64,000 bases of DNA from Brevibacterium sp. ZH18 (GTDB lineage Bacteria > Actinomycetota > Actinomycetes > Actinomycetales > Brevibacteriaceae): positions 34,817-98,816 of the forward strand of contig NZ_JALDSX010000011.1 in NCBI RefSeq assembly GCF_022748595.1, in the 5' to 3' direction. A program made the position numbers and the translations under genes. The stretch's first letter is position 1, and each line of letters opens with the position of its first letter. Shown piece by piece: positions 43,360 through 52,428 of the stretch. The notes beneath the pieces were generated by a model. The model searched no databases and was not told where the DNA came from. It saw nothing but the letters and a program-made list of their open reading frames with translations.

Positions 43360-44367
43360 TCAGTTTCCTCCGGTCGTTCTCGTGTCGCTGTCGTTCGTGG
43401 TGCTGCTGTTCGTGGTGCTGCTGAATTCGGTATCGCCGTGATCGGTATCGCCGGCCTTGGCACCGGAACGTCTGCCCCGCGGCTTCTTGGCCCCGTGCCT
43501 GTGGGCGGGAAGCCCCGTCAGTCCCGACATCACCTCGGGATCGATCATGGACCGGCCCGCAGCCTTGACCACAACATACTCGACCTGGTTCGCAGGGTCC
43601 TGAGAGTCGGAGCCGCCATCGAGTCGGCGCCTCATATAGTCGTCACGCAGCAGCTGCCACCACATGTACAGGGCCATGACGGCGAAGATCAGCCATTCGA
43701 CGGCATAGACGGCCGACTGCAGATCGAATCCGCCTTCGTCGCGCGTCGTCGTGGGCGGGACCAGGGTCAGACCGTCCGTGCCGATCGATGAGGCGGCGCC
43801 GGTAGCCGACTCGGGAATCAGGAACCCGGAATAGGTGAGCAGGTCCGGGAACATGTTGATGATCTGCGAAGTGGAGACGCTGCGAACCTGACCTTCGGGC
43901 AGGCTGTTGCCCGGCAGCGGGCCCTCGATCGGCCCGATCCGTGCCGCTATCTTCACGTCGCCCTCCTGGGCACGCGAGTTCATAGCGGTCTTCTCGTCCG
44001 TGGTGAATCCGCGCAGAACGGGGATCGCGATCGTCTTGTCGTCCGAGTTCACGCGAGCCGATTCGCCGAGGTGGGCGCCGTCGGGGGCGAACATCGTCAC
44101 CACCCAGTACCCTTTCTCCCCATCGAGGACTCGTTCGGGCACGACCACCTGGGCGTCGGGGATCCAATGACCCGACAGGCTCACTCGCTGATCGGCGAGG
44201 ATCCCGGGCATCGGGGCTTCGGCGCCCATGACATCGTTGAAGTCCTTGAGCTCATTGACGCTAGACGACTCGACGACGTCGTTCTTGTGCTCGGCCCGAT
44301 CGACCTGCCAGGCGGAGAGCCCGACGAAGCAGGTGACGAGAAGCAGGACGAGGAGCAGAGACCCCAA
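43360..44367 (-). CDS. SURF1-family cytochrome oxidase assembly protein
   Basis: SURF1 helps heme a insertion into cytochrome c oxidase. Two membrane helices flank a soluble domain: LLLVLLLVTCFVGLSAWQVDRAEH at the start and VYAVEWLIFAVMALYMWW near 230, with VSLSGHWIPDAQVVVPER and VNMFPDLL-like IINMFPDLLTYSGFLIP between. The C-terminal ~90 residues are a basic tail. The first ordinary start codon is TTG at 44367, yet family-like sequence (FRLALTPKWLG) extends upstream in frame. A CTG at 44397, one base after the GuaB3 TGA, could be the true start, giving 345 residues. Confidence 0.85.
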   Translation of the reverse strand: MGSLLLVLLLVTCFVGLSAWQVDRAEHKNDVVESSSVNELKDFNDVMGAEAPMPGILADQRVSLSGHWIPDAQVVVPERVLDGEKGYWVVTMFAPDGAHLGESARVNSDDKTIAIPVLRGFTTDEKTAMNSRAQEGDVKIAARIGPIEGPLPGNSLPEGQVRSVSTSQIINMFPDLLTYSGFLIPESATGAASSIGTDGLTLVPPTTTRDEGGFDLQSAVYAVEWLIFAVMALYMWWQLLRDDYMRRRLDGGSDSQDPANQVEYVVVKAAGRSMIDPEVMSGLTGLPAHRHGAKKPRGRRSGAKAGDTDHGDTEFSSTTNSSTTNDSDTRTTGGN

Positions 44368-44398
44368 CCATTTGGGGGTCAGCGCCAGACGGAACAGA

Positions 44399-45532
44399 TC
44401 AGACCACCGAGCCAGGCTGGTAAGGCGACACGGTGACGTCGACGCGCTGGAATTCCTTCAGGTCGACGTAACCCGTGGTGGCAAGAGCTCGGCGCAGGGC
44501 ACCGGCGAGGTTGAGTTCGCCGATCGCCGTCCGGCCGGGGCCGAACAGGACCTGCTCGAGGCTGCCGACGGTTCCCAGCTCCACGCGGTGGCCACGGGGC
44601 AGTTCGGGGTGGTGCGCCTCGGCGCCCCAGTGCATGCCGCGACCGGGTGCCTCGGTCGACCGGGCCAGCGCGGTGCCGAGCATCACAGCGTCGGCGCCGA
44701 CACCGAAGGCCTTGACGATCTCGCCGCTCGTGCCCAGTCCGCCATCGGCGATGACGTGGACGTAACGGCCTCCGGATTCGTCCATGTAGTCCCGGCGCGC
44801 TGCGTGGACGTCCGCGATGGCGGTGGCCATCGGGGCATGGATTCCCAAGGTTCGACGGGTCGTCGCTGCTGCTCCCCCGCCGAAGCCGACGAGCACGCCA
44901 GCCGCGCCGGTGCGCATGAGGTGAAGGGCAGCAGTGTAGGTCGCGGCGCCGCCGACGATGACAGGAACGTCGAGTTCGTAGATGAACTGCTTGAGGTTGA
45001 GCGGCTCCGACTGCGAGGACACATGCTCGGCCGAGACCGTGGTGCCGCGGATGACGAAGATGTCCACACCGGCGTCGATGACTGTCTTGTAGAACTGCTG
45101 AGTCCGCTGCGGGGTCAGCGCACCGGCGACGGTGACTCCGGCTTCACGGATCTGCTCGAGACGCGCGGTGATGAGCTCGGCCTGGATCGGTGCGGAGTAG
45201 AGCTCCTGCATCCGTGCCGTGGCCATCTCGGCCGGCAGCTGGGCGATTTCGGCCAGCAGCGGGTTGGGATCCTCGTAGCGAGTCCACAGTCCCTCGAGGT
45301 CGAGGACGCCGAGGCCGCCGTGCTGGCCCAGCGCGATGACCGTCTCAGGAGACATCGCCGAGTCCATCGGGGCGCCGATGAATGGAAGATCGAACTGATA
45401 GGCATCGATCTGCCAGGTCAGGGACACATCTTCGGGGTCCCTCGTTCGCCGAGCAGGGATGACGGCGATGTCATCTAGCGAATAGCCGCGACGACCGCGC
45501 TTGCCTTTGCCGATTTCGATTTCTGAAGTCAC
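44399..45532 (-). CDS. guaB3: GuaB3-family IMP dehydrogenase-related protein
   Basis: 377 residues of the IMPDH/GMPR barrel without CBS domains, typical of actinobacterial GuaB3. The start IEIGKGKRGRRGYSLDDIAVIPARRTRDPEDVSL and HVIADGGLGTSGEI are diagnostic. The loop that bears the catalytic Cys in IMPDH and GMP reductase reads GFGGGAAATTRRTLG, with no Cys, so this form may not have classical IMPDH or GMP reductase activity. GTG 45532 is preceded by TAGGCT at 6 nt. It is the first gene of the guaB3-SURF1-DUF3817 run. Confidence 0.9.
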   Translation of the reverse strand: MTSEIEIGKGKRGRRGYSLDDIAVIPARRTRDPEDVSLTWQIDAYQFDLPFIGAPMDSAMSPETVIALGQHGGLGVLDLEGLWTRYEDPNPLLAEIAQLPAEMATARMQELYSAPIQAELITARLEQIREAGVTVAGALTPQRTQQFYKTVIDAGVDIFVIRGTTVSAEHVSSQSEPLNLKQFIYELDVPVIVGGAATYTAALHLMRTGAAGVLVGFGGGAAATTRRTLGIHAPMATAIADVHAARRDYMDESGGRYVHVIADGGLGTSGEIVKAFGVGADAVMLGTALARSTEAPGRGMHWGAEAHHPELPRGHRVELGTVGSLEQVLFGPGRTAIGELNLAGALRRALATTGYVDLKEFQRVDVTVSPYQPGSVV

Positions 45533-45538
45533 GCGAAT

Positions 45539-45544
45539 AGCCTA
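45539..45544 (-). promoter_or_regulatory. Putative -10 box (TAGGCT), leaderless guaB3
   Basis: TAGGCT ends 6 nt before GTG 45532. No Shine-Dalgarno is seen. Confidence 0.45.
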
Positions 45545-45641
45545 TCCCACCCCACTGTCGCCGGGGACTCAGCCCACTATGAGGAACGGGGAGTCTCCCC
45601 TGGTAGAAAGCGGAGCTTGAGCGTGAAGGGTGAAGCGGAAC

Positions 45642-46544
45642 CTAAGCGTGCAGGTAGTTGGCCACGACCGCCTCGGCGGCGGTGACGAAGGCCCGCACAT
45701 GCGGAAGATGGGCTTCGCGCTCACGCACATGCATGACCACCCGGCGGACGGGCAGCGGGTCGGTCAGTGGCACGGCGACCGACCCGGGCGGCAGCTGGAG
45801 CGTCGACAAGCGCGGCAGGACGGTGATGGCCAGGTTGGCCGCGACCAGGGCGAGCGCAGCGAAGTCGTCCTCGGAGGCGGCGAAGGTCCGCGGCTCGAAG
45901 CCAGCGGCGGCGCAGGCGAGTTCGACGACCTTGCTCGTTGGGCCGGCCCACAGGTCGTAGTCGACCCAACGCTGATCCTCGAGGTCTTTGAACGGGACGA
46001 CGTCGAGATCGGCGAACTCGTGCCTCTCGGAGACGACGACCCGGTAGTCGTCGTCGAAGAGAACGGTGCGCGTCATCCCCGGCAGGTGGACGGCTTCGTC
46101 CTGGGGGACCTCGCTGCGGATCTCGATCGTGCAATGGCTGCGACGGACCTTGGCCGGTTCGTTGAGTTGAATGTCGAAGCGCAGATCGGGGTGGTCGAGA
46201 GCGATCGGTTCGATGATGCCTGGCAGCAGTCCGGCATTGAATGAGGTGAAGGCTGCGATGCGCATCCGCGGGCGATTCACGGTGCGGAAACTCTCGACGA
46301 GCGAGTCGAGTCGGCTCAGACCGGTGAAGACGTCGTTGGACTCCTCGGCCAGGCGCTTGCCCAGCTCGGTGATCTCAATGCCCCGCCCCGAGCGGCGATA
46401 GAGAGGCAGACCGACGGACTTCTGCAGCGTGGTGATGTGCTGGCTGACCGTGGCCGGGGTGTAGTTGAGGCTCCGCGCTGCGGCCACCACGGAGCCGGTG
46501 GCCACGACGGCTCGCCACACGCGCAGACGGTTGAGTTCCCACAT
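45642..46544 (-). CDS. LysR-family transcriptional regulator
   Basis: 300 residues: winged HTH at about 1-60 (LNRLRVWRAVVATGSVVAAARSLNYTPATVSQHI) and a type 2 periplasmic-binding effector domain after residue 90. It diverges from a LysE/RhtB-type exporter, the arrangement of LysG/ArgP regulators that switch on export of amino acids when they accumulate. The effector is unknown; it is not similar enough to LysG for me to name it. TACGCT 7 nt before the ATG suggests a leaderless start. Confidence 0.9.
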   Translation of the reverse strand: MWELNRLRVWRAVVATGSVVAAARSLNYTPATVSQHITTLQKSVGLPLYRRSGRGIEITELGKRLAEESNDVFTGLSRLDSLVESFRTVNRPRMRIAAFTSFNAGLLPGIIEPIALDHPDLRFDIQLNEPAKVRRSHCTIEIRSEVPQDEAVHLPGMTRTVLFDDDYRVVVSERHEFADLDVVPFKDLEDQRWVDYDLWAGPTSKVVELACAAAGFEPRTFAASEDDFAALALVAANLAITVLPRLSTLQLPPGSVAVPLTDPLPVRRVVMHVREREAHLPHVRAFVTAAEAVVANYLHA

Positions 46545-46723
46545 GCAGTTCAGCGTACGCGATGAATGTTAGGCAGAACCGAATGGTTGTTAGCAAATGA
46601 TTGCTTTTCTCGACCTGTCTGGGCAGGCAGAATTGGCTGTGGCCCCGTTGGGGTCGCTCTTGTGCAGCGTTGCACGCACCGCCCCACCCGTCCACATCGC
46701 ATCGCTATGCACCAAGGAGCACC
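46545..46723. promoter_or_regulatory. LysR/LysE divergent control region
   Basis: Contains TACGCT at 46552-46557 (lysR -10, leaderless) and two TGTTAG copies about 22 bp apart near 46567-46594, spaced as possible LysR half-sites. The exporter's ribosome-binding site AAGGAG is at 46714-46719. Confidence 0.45.
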
Positions 46724-47437
46724 ATGACCGGACCCGAGCTCATCACGATCGCCGGCGCAGCCGCCGTTCTTGCGGTCACGCCCGGCCCCGAGACCATTCT
46801 CACCGTGCGACTGGCCGCCCTGCGGCGCAAGGCCGGGCTGATCTATTCGTTCGGTTCGGCCACGGGCATGACGGTGTGGATGATCGCGGCACTGACCGGC
46901 GTCTCGGCCCTGCTCACCGCCTATCCCTCGGCGCTGATCGGGCTCAAGGTCGTCGGCGGGCTCTACCTGTGCTTCCTCGGTGTGCTGGCGGCCCGCCAGG
47001 CCAAGCGCATCAGGACCGAGCTGCGAGGGACTCCCCCGCTCGGCCAGGTCGGTGAGATCGCCGCTGCCACAGATGACCTCGTCTCCGACGATGTCCCGGC
47101 TGCAGCGAGCACCGGCGCGAAGGGATCCTGGGGACAGCTGCGCTCGGTCATCTCGTACCGTCGTGGCCTGATCTCGTCGTTGACCAACCCGAAGGCAGGA
47201 CTGTTCTTCCTAGCCGTCATGCCGACCTTCATCCCAGCGTCGGCGGCGGGCGCGGACTTCGTCCTCCTCGTTGCAGTCGTCATCGCGATCGGCCTCGTCT
47301 ACCAGATCATCCTGGCCCTGCTTGCCGGATACGCAGCAGCAGCCCTGCAGCGCAGAAGCACAGACTTCTGGATCGAAGCCGTCTCAGCGGGCATCCTCGT
47401 CATCATGGGCATCGTGGTCATCGCCATGCCCGTCTGA
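46724..47437 (+). CDS. LysE/RhtB-family amino acid exporter
   Basis: 237-residue membrane protein with about six helices. The family signature is AAVLAVTPGPETILTVRLA near the N-terminus, then the GSATGMTVWMIAAL helix, VVGGLYLCFLGV, and NPKAGLFFLAVMPTFI. ATG 46724 has AAGGAGCACC upstream. It exports amino acids or related metabolites under the divergent LysR regulator. The final codons and TGA are duplicated in a 27-bp tandem repeat just downstream. A ~50-residue cytoplasmic loop lies in the middle (about 90-140). Confidence 0.9.
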   Translation: MTGPELITIAGAAAVLAVTPGPETILTVRLAALRRKAGLIYSFGSATGMTVWMIAALTGVSALLTAYPSALIGLKVVGGLYLCFLGVLAARQAKRIRTELRGTPPLGQVGEIAAATDDLVSDDVPAAASTGAKGSWGQLRSVISYRRGLISSLTNPKAGLFFLAVMPTFIPASAAGADFVLLVAVVIAIGLVYQIILALLAGYAAAALQRRSTDFWIEAVSAGILVIMGIVVIAMPV

Positions 47438-47470
47438 GCCCTCGTCATCGCCATGCCCGTTTGAGCTCTC
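47417..47470. repeat. 27-bp tandem duplication spanning the lysE-type stop codon
   Basis: GTCATCGCCATGCCCGTCTGAGC... at 47417 recurs at 47444 with two substitutions. The first copy encodes the last residues VIAMPV and TGA; the second recreates the same ending after the stop. Confidence 0.88.
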
Positions 47471-47509
47471 GATTCCTGGCCGCAGCCTCAGGCTCAGAAC
47501 TCAAACGGG
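47456..47509. terminator. Inverted repeat between lysE-type gene and panC
   Basis: CCCGTTTGAG (47456-47465) and CTCAAACGGG (47500-47509) are exact complements and enclose a second small hairpin, AGCCT-C-AGGCT (47484-47494). It overlaps the panC stop at 47494. Possible terminator for the convergent pair, with a long loop. Confidence 0.45.
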
Positions 47510-48339
47510 GCGTTGTCGATCAGCCGAGTTGCACCGGCGATCGCAGAGACGAGCAGCAGCGCTGAACCGCGGAAGTCATTCGGGCACGGCTGCAGATTGC
47601 CCGCATCGACGAGGCTGAGATAGTCGACATCGATACCGCCGGCAGTCACGGCGGCATCGAGGACCACACGGGCAGCACGCTCAACGTCCCCGGGCCCAGC
47701 TCCTTGCGACGCCACCTCGACTGCCGCTTCAAGCGCGCGGGGAATCGCCAGTGCCGCACTCCGATCTTCGGCGTTGAGGAACGTATTGCGACTCGACATT
47801 GCGAGGCCATCAGGATCTCGAACCACCGGCAGTCCGACCAACTCCAGGTCAAAGTTGAGATCCTCGATCATGCGCCTGACCAGGCAGTACTGCTGAATAT
47901 CTTTGAGCCCGAAGACCGCGATATCGGGTTTCACCAAGGTGAAGAGCTTCGCGACGACGGTGAGGACGCCGTCGAAATGTCCGGGCCTGGCCGCACCTTC
48001 GAAGACCTCACCCATGCGTCCCGACGACACGCGAACCTCCGGAGCCGAGGGATACATCTCCCCCACAGCCGGGGCGAAGACGAAATCCACTCCCGCCTCC
48101 TCACACAGTGCCTTGTCGGCGGTGAACGGGCGCGGATACTTCACGAAATCCTCGTCTGCTCCGAACTGCAGAGGATTGACGAAGATGCTCGTCACCACCA
48201 GATCGGCCGACTCCCGAGCCCGGTCCATCAGCGCCTGATGCCCCGAATGCAATGCACCCATCGTCGGCACCAGCGCGACCGTTCCGGACTGTCCTTTCCT
48301 CCAGGCGCGAAGGGCCTGGATTCCACCGATCTCCATCAC
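47494..48339 (-). CDS. panC: Pantothenate synthetase
   Basis: ATP-dependent ligation of pantoate and beta-alanine. The 281 residues have [14 protein letters not shown] (HIGH-like nucleotide site), FVNPLQFG, the [15 protein letters not shown] segment and [10 protein letters not shown] (KMSKS-like). ATG 48339 overlaps the panB stop by ATGA. CoaA for the next step is at 10.7 kb in the same window. Confidence 0.95.
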   Translation of the reverse strand: MMEIGGIQALRAWRKGQSGTVALVPTMGALHSGHQALMDRARESADLVVTSIFVNPLQFGADEDFVKYPRPFTADKALCEEAGVDFVFAPAVGEMYPSAPEVRVSSGRMGEVFEGAARPGHFDGVLTVVAKLFTLVKPDIAVFGLKDIQQYCLVRRMIEDLNFDLELVGLPVVRDPDGLAMSSRNTFLNAEDRSAALAIPRALEAAVEVASQGAGPGDVERAARVVLDAAVTAGGIDVDYLSLVDAGNLQPCPNDFRGSALLLVSAIAGATRLIDNAPFEF

Positions 48340-49259
48340 TCGAAGTTCCTTTCCGGCTCGGGGAACTCTCCGCTTTTGACTTCAGCGACATAATTGCCGA
48401 CGGCTTCAGACAGGATCGAATGCAAGTTGGCATACCGTTTGACGAAGCGCGGAGCCTTCCCGGGGCGCAGACCGGCCATGTCCTGCCACACGAGGACCTG
48501 TGCGTCGCACCCGGCGCCGGCCCCGATCCCCACGGTCGGGATCGCCACAGCGGCCGTCACCTGGGCGGCCAACTCCGCTGGGACCATCTCCATGACCACG
48601 GAGAATGCACCCGCCTCGGCGACGGCATGCGCATCGGCCAGCAGCGCTTCGGCGGCGTCCCCGCGACCCTGAACCTTGTACCCGCCGAGGTTATGCTCGG
48701 CTTGGGGCGTGAACCCGATGTGGGCCATGACAGGTATACCGGCGCTCGTGATCGCCCGGATGCGCGAGGCGACACCGACGCCGCCCTCGAGCTTGATCGC
48801 GTGGACCTCGGCCTCCTTCATGAACCGCACGGCTGTCGCGACCGCCTGCTCGTCGGAGATTTCGTAGCTGCCGAAGGGCAGGTCTGCGACGACGAGGGCG
48901 CGCGATGTCGCCTTCGACACCGCTCTGGCCAAGGGGATGAGCTCGTCGACTGTGACTGGAAGCGTCGTCTCGTGGCCGTAGACATTGTTCGCGGCGGAAT
49001 CTCCTACGAGCAGCGCCTCGACGCCGGACTGCTCAAAGATCGCGGCCGTGTACTGGTCGTAGCTGGTGAGCATCGCCCACCGCCGGCCTTCAGCCTTGGC
49101 CTTGATCAGGTCGAGCGTGCGCACCCGTCGCGGCGGTTTCGCCGTTCCGGCAGAATCGGCGGCATCTGCTGCGACGCCTCTCGACGGGGCGGAGGCACCA
49201 ACACCTCCCCCGTACGGCGACGGCTCTTCGGATGGGAGTGAGTTTTCGGGCATGGGCAT
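48336..49259 (-). CDS. panB: 3-methyl-2-oxobutanoate hydroxymethyltransferase
   Basis: First pantothenate step: hydroxymethyl transfer from methylene-THF to ketoisovalerate. The barrel starts [23 protein letters not shown], with metal ligands in VGDSAANN and [10 protein letters not shown], and the catalytic Glu in [13 protein letters not shown] 49259 (AGAGGATCC upstream) gives 307 residues with a ~35-residue disordered Pro/Ala/Gly-rich N-terminal tail. A longer frame to 49424 is unlikely. panB-panC are coupled. Confidence 0.95.
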   Translation of the reverse strand: MPMPENSLPSEEPSPYGGGVGASAPSRGVAADAADSAGTAKPPRRVRTLDLIKAKAEGRRWAMLTSYDQYTAAIFEQSGVEALLVGDSAANNVYGHETTLPVTVDELIPLARAVSKATSRALVVADLPFGSYEISDEQAVATAVRFMKEAEVHAIKLEGGVGVASRIRAITSAGIPVMAHIGFTPQAEHNLGGYKVQGRGDAAEALLADAHAVAEAGAFSVVMEMVPAELAAQVTAAVAIPTVGIGAGAGCDAQVLVWQDMAGLRPGKAPRFVKRYANLHSILSEAVGNYVAEVKSGEFPEPERNFE

Positions 49260-49516
49260 TGTGGATCCTCTTCGGTCGGCTGTGTTCGGCACACTACCGG
49301 CGTCGGTCGGTTGCCCCATGCCGGAATGCGCAGTATCGAAATCGAGTCGACCCGGGTTGCGAGCCTGATTCCAGCCTATGGCATCGGCTCGGACATCACA
49401 GAGGCGGGCGTCGGAGTTGTACATTACGACCTCAGGTGATTAAGCTCAAATCTGCGTAAATATTTCGCTGCGCGCCACACTGCACCGCGAAGGACCCGCA
49501 CCTACCGCGAAGGACG
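49260..49516. promoter_or_regulatory. Divergent panB/nadA control region
   Basis: Holds the panB promoter leftward and nadA promoter rightward; an AT-rich stretch TAAATATTT at about 49457-49465 may include the nadA -10. The 12-mer ACCGCGAAGGAC occurs twice, 49484-49495 and 49504-49515, the second carrying the nadA ribosome-binding site. I saw no clear NrtR-type inverted repeat. Confidence 0.45.
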
Positions 49517-50803
49517 ATGATGACCACAACAGCCTCGATCGAGCTCACCCTCAGGGACATCTCCGCGAAGGGTGCGAACGACGACATGTGTTCGACCGAC
49601 CTCATCGATGCCCCGTGGGACGTCGACGTCAAACCCGGATACGGGCCCGGCGCTTCGATGGACGATCCGATTCCCGCTGCATCTCCACGCCAGGGTGAGA
49701 TCCCCGCCGAGTACAGGGACGCCTCCGCTGAGGAACTCAATGACCGGATCATCCGCGCCAAGGACAAGCTCGGCGACAGGGTCGTCATCCTCGGCCACCA
49801 CTATCAGCGGGTCGAGGTCATCGAGCACGCTGACTACATCGGCGACTCGTTCATGCTCGCCAAGGCCGCCCAGAACCACCCGGAGGCTGAGGCCATCGTC
49901 TTCTGCGGCGTGCACTTCATGGCTGAGACCGCGGACCTGCTCTCCACCTCTGACCAGTCGGTGATCCTGCCCAACCTCGCCGCCGGCTGCTCGATGGCAG
50001 ACATGGCCGACATCGACCAGGTCGAGGACTGCTGGGAGCAGCTGACCGATCTGTTGGGCACCGAGCCCGATGCCGAGGGCAAGGTGCCCGTCATCCCGGT
50101 CACTTACATGAATTCCTCGGCCGCGATCAAGGGGTTCTGCGGACGCAACGGCGGCATCGTGTGCACCTCCTCCAACGCCGAGGTGGTCCTTGAGTGGGCG
50201 TTTGAGCGCGGGCAGCGCGTGCTGTTCTTCCCCGACCAGCACCTGGGCCGCAACACCGCGCTGACCATGGGCATCGACATCGAGGCGATGCCGCTGTGGA
50301 ACCCGGCCCGGCCGCTGGGCAACAACTCCCCCGACACCGTGAAGGACTCGAAGGTCATCCTGTGGCAGGGATTCTGCTCCGTGCACAAACGCTTCACCCC
50401 CGCGCAGATCGCGCAGGCACGCGTCGATCACCCCGATGTGCGCGTCATCGTCCACCCCGAGTGCCCGCAGGAGACCGTGGCCGCGGCCGATGAGTCCGGG
50501 TCCACGGCCTACATCACGAAGGCCATCGCCGAGGCGGTCGAGCCGACCACGTTCGCCATCGGAACCGAGATCAACCTCGTCCAGCGCCTGGCGGCCGAAC
50601 ATCCCGAGCACACCATCTTCTGCCTCGATCCTGTCGTGTGCCCATGCTCGACGATGTATCGGATCCACCCCGGCTACATCGCCTGGGTCCTCGAGTCGCT
50701 GCTCGACGGGACCGTGATCAACCAGATCTCCGTCGACGCCGAGGTGGCCGATCCGGCTCGTGTCTCGCTGGAGCGAATGCTCGCTGCGAAGCCCCGGATC
50801 TGA
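49517..50803 (+). CDS. nadA: Quinolinate synthase (NadA)
   Basis: Condenses iminoaspartate with dihydroxyacetone phosphate to quinolinate using a 4Fe-4S cluster. The 428-residue form shows KDKLGDRVVILGHHYQRVEVIEHADYIGDS, the cluster-type cysteines in FCGVHFMAET, and further motifs NSSAAIKGFCGRNGGIVCTSSNA, HPECPQE and DPVVCPCSTMYRI. The real start may be the second ATG at 49520, which is better spaced from GAAGGA. First gene of nadA-nadB-nadC-nadS, 2 bp before nadB. Confidence 0.95.
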   Translation: MMTTTASIELTLRDISAKGANDDMCSTDLIDAPWDVDVKPGYGPGASMDDPIPAASPRQGEIPAEYRDASAEELNDRIIRAKDKLGDRVVILGHHYQRVEVIEHADYIGDSFMLAKAAQNHPEAEAIVFCGVHFMAETADLLSTSDQSVILPNLAAGCSMADMADIDQVEDCWEQLTDLLGTEPDAEGKVPVIPVTYMNSSAAIKGFCGRNGGIVCTSSNAEVVLEWAFERGQRVLFFPDQHLGRNTALTMGIDIEAMPLWNPARPLGNNSPDTVKDSKVILWQGFCSVHKRFTPAQIAQARVDHPDVRVIVHPECPQETVAAADESGSTAYITKAIAEAVEPTTFAIGTEINLVQRLAAEHPEHTIFCLDPVVCPCSTMYRIHPGYIAWVLESLLDGTVINQISVDAEVADPARVSLERMLAAKPRI

Positions 50804-50805
50804 TC

Positions 50806-52428
50806 ATGGCTCATATCGTCATCATCGGCTCCGGGATTGCGGGCCTCACCACTGCGCTGCGGTTGGCAGGCAGCCACGAGGTGACCGTCGTGACCAAGGA
50901 CGGTCTGGGAGAGTCGAATACGGCCATGGCCCAAGGCGGGATCGCCGGCGTTCTCGCGGCCGATGACAGCGTCGATTCGCACATCGACGACACCCTGATC
51001 GCCGGCGCTGGGCTCAGTGATGAGGCCGCCGTCCGTGTGCTGTGCACAGAGGGCCCCGATCGGATTCTTGAGCTCGCCGCAGCCGGCGTCACCTTCGACA
51101 CGGATACTTCCGGGCACTGGGCCAGAGGCATGGAGGGCGCACATTCTGTGGCGCGCATCGTCCATTCCGGCGGAGATGCCACCGGCCACGCGATCACCGA
51201 TGCCCTGGTCAAGGCCACCCGCACCGAGGCGGCCGCTGGGACCATCGCTGTGCGTGAGCATTCGATGCTCGTCGACGTCGCAATCGGTGAGGGCAGAGCC
51301 ACCGGCGTCAGCCTGCTCCACGACGGAAGACTCGAAATACTGGCCGCCGATGCTGTGGTGCTGGCCACCGGTGGTGCGGGACAGCTCTTCGCCCACACGA
51401 CGAATCCACTGGCCGCAACAGGTGACGGTCTGGCCGCCGCGATCCGTGCTGGTGCTGACGTCGCTGATCTGGAGTTCTTTCAGTTCCACCCGACGGCACT
51501 TGCCGGGGCCGGTTTCCTCATCTCGGAAGCGGTCCGCGGCGCTGGTGCAATCTTGCTCGACGCGCACGGTCGCCGCTTCATGCCCGACGTCGACCGCCGA
51601 GCCGAACTCGCGCCCCGCGACGTCGTGGCACTGGCGATCCACCGGACAATGGCGGCGCAGGATGGGGAACCCTGTTACCTCGATGCGAGGGCCATCGCCG
51701 AGGTGACTGCTCACTTCCCGTCGATCACCCGCGGTCTCGCAGCCCACGGACTCGACCTCGCGACCGACCTCATTCCTGTCACTCCTGCGGCTCACTACTT
51801 CATGGGCGGTGTCGCCACTGATCTGGACGGCCGAACCTCGGTCGACGGACTCTTCGCCATCGGCGAGGTTGCCTTCACCGGCGTTCACGGCGCCAACCGT
51901 CTGGCTTCGAACTCTCTGCTTGAAGGTGCGGTGTTCGGAGCACGAGCCGCTGAGGCGATCGCGGCGGGCGCCCGTGGCTCCTCTGGCTGCACTGCATCCC
52001 CCGGGGCTGCTCGCTTCCCTGGCACCACTCCCTCCCTCGCTCAGATCGCTCGGAACGGTCAGATTGCTCGGAACGAAGTGCAGAATCTCGCGTGGGATCA
52101 CCTCGGCGTCGAACGCAGCGAAACGGGACTGCGGACACTGCTCGACCGCCTCGGCGAGGTTGAGGCAAACGCTGATCGGTCCATCTCCGGCGCCGCGGAT
52201 CGATTCGCGTCGGACATTGACAACGAGCAGCTGCGCGAGCAACTCGAGACCGCGAACCTCACCCTCATCGCGCGGCACATCGCCGCTCATGCGCTCGCGC
52301 GGAAGGAGAGTCGCGGAGCCCATACCCGCACCGACTTCCCCGCGACGGGCGCCGTGCCGGTTCTGCAGCCCGGATTCGTCGAATCCACGCCCACCACTTC
52401 CCTGCTTCAGGAGGCTGTTTCATGCTGA
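50806..52428 (+). CDS. nadB: L-aspartate oxidase (NadB)
   Basis: FAD enzyme making iminoaspartate for NadA. The 540 residues start IVIIGSGIAGLTTALRLAG (FAD loop), with ESNTAMAQGGIAG, ATGGAGQLFAHTTNP, FHPTAL and the HYFMGGVATDLDGRTSVDGLFAIGEVAFTGVHGANRLASNSL block of the succinate-dehydrogenase family. ATG 50806 is 2 bp after nadA. The C-terminal helical region has a short Ala/Ser-rich insert after AEAIAAGARGSSG. Its stop overlaps nadC. Confidence 0.94.
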   Translation: MAHIVIIGSGIAGLTTALRLAGSHEVTVVTKDGLGESNTAMAQGGIAGVLAADDSVDSHIDDTLIAGAGLSDEAAVRVLCTEGPDRILELAAAGVTFDTDTSGHWARGMEGAHSVARIVHSGGDATGHAITDALVKATRTEAAAGTIAVREHSMLVDVAIGEGRATGVSLLHDGRLEILAADAVVLATGGAGQLFAHTTNPLAATGDGLAAAIRAGADVADLEFFQFHPTALAGAGFLISEAVRGAGAILLDAHGRRFMPDVDRRAELAPRDVVALAIHRTMAAQDGEPCYLDARAIAEVTAHFPSITRGLAAHGLDLATDLIPVTPAAHYFMGGVATDLDGRTSVDGLFAIGEVAFTGVHGANRLASNSLLEGAVFGARAAEAIAAGARGSSGCTASPGAARFPGTTPSLAQIARNGQIARNEVQNLAWDHLGVERSETGLRTLLDRLGEVEANADRSISGAADRFASDIDNEQLREQLETANLTLIARHIAAHALARKESRGAHTRTDFPATGAVPVLQPGFVESTPTTSLLQEAVSC

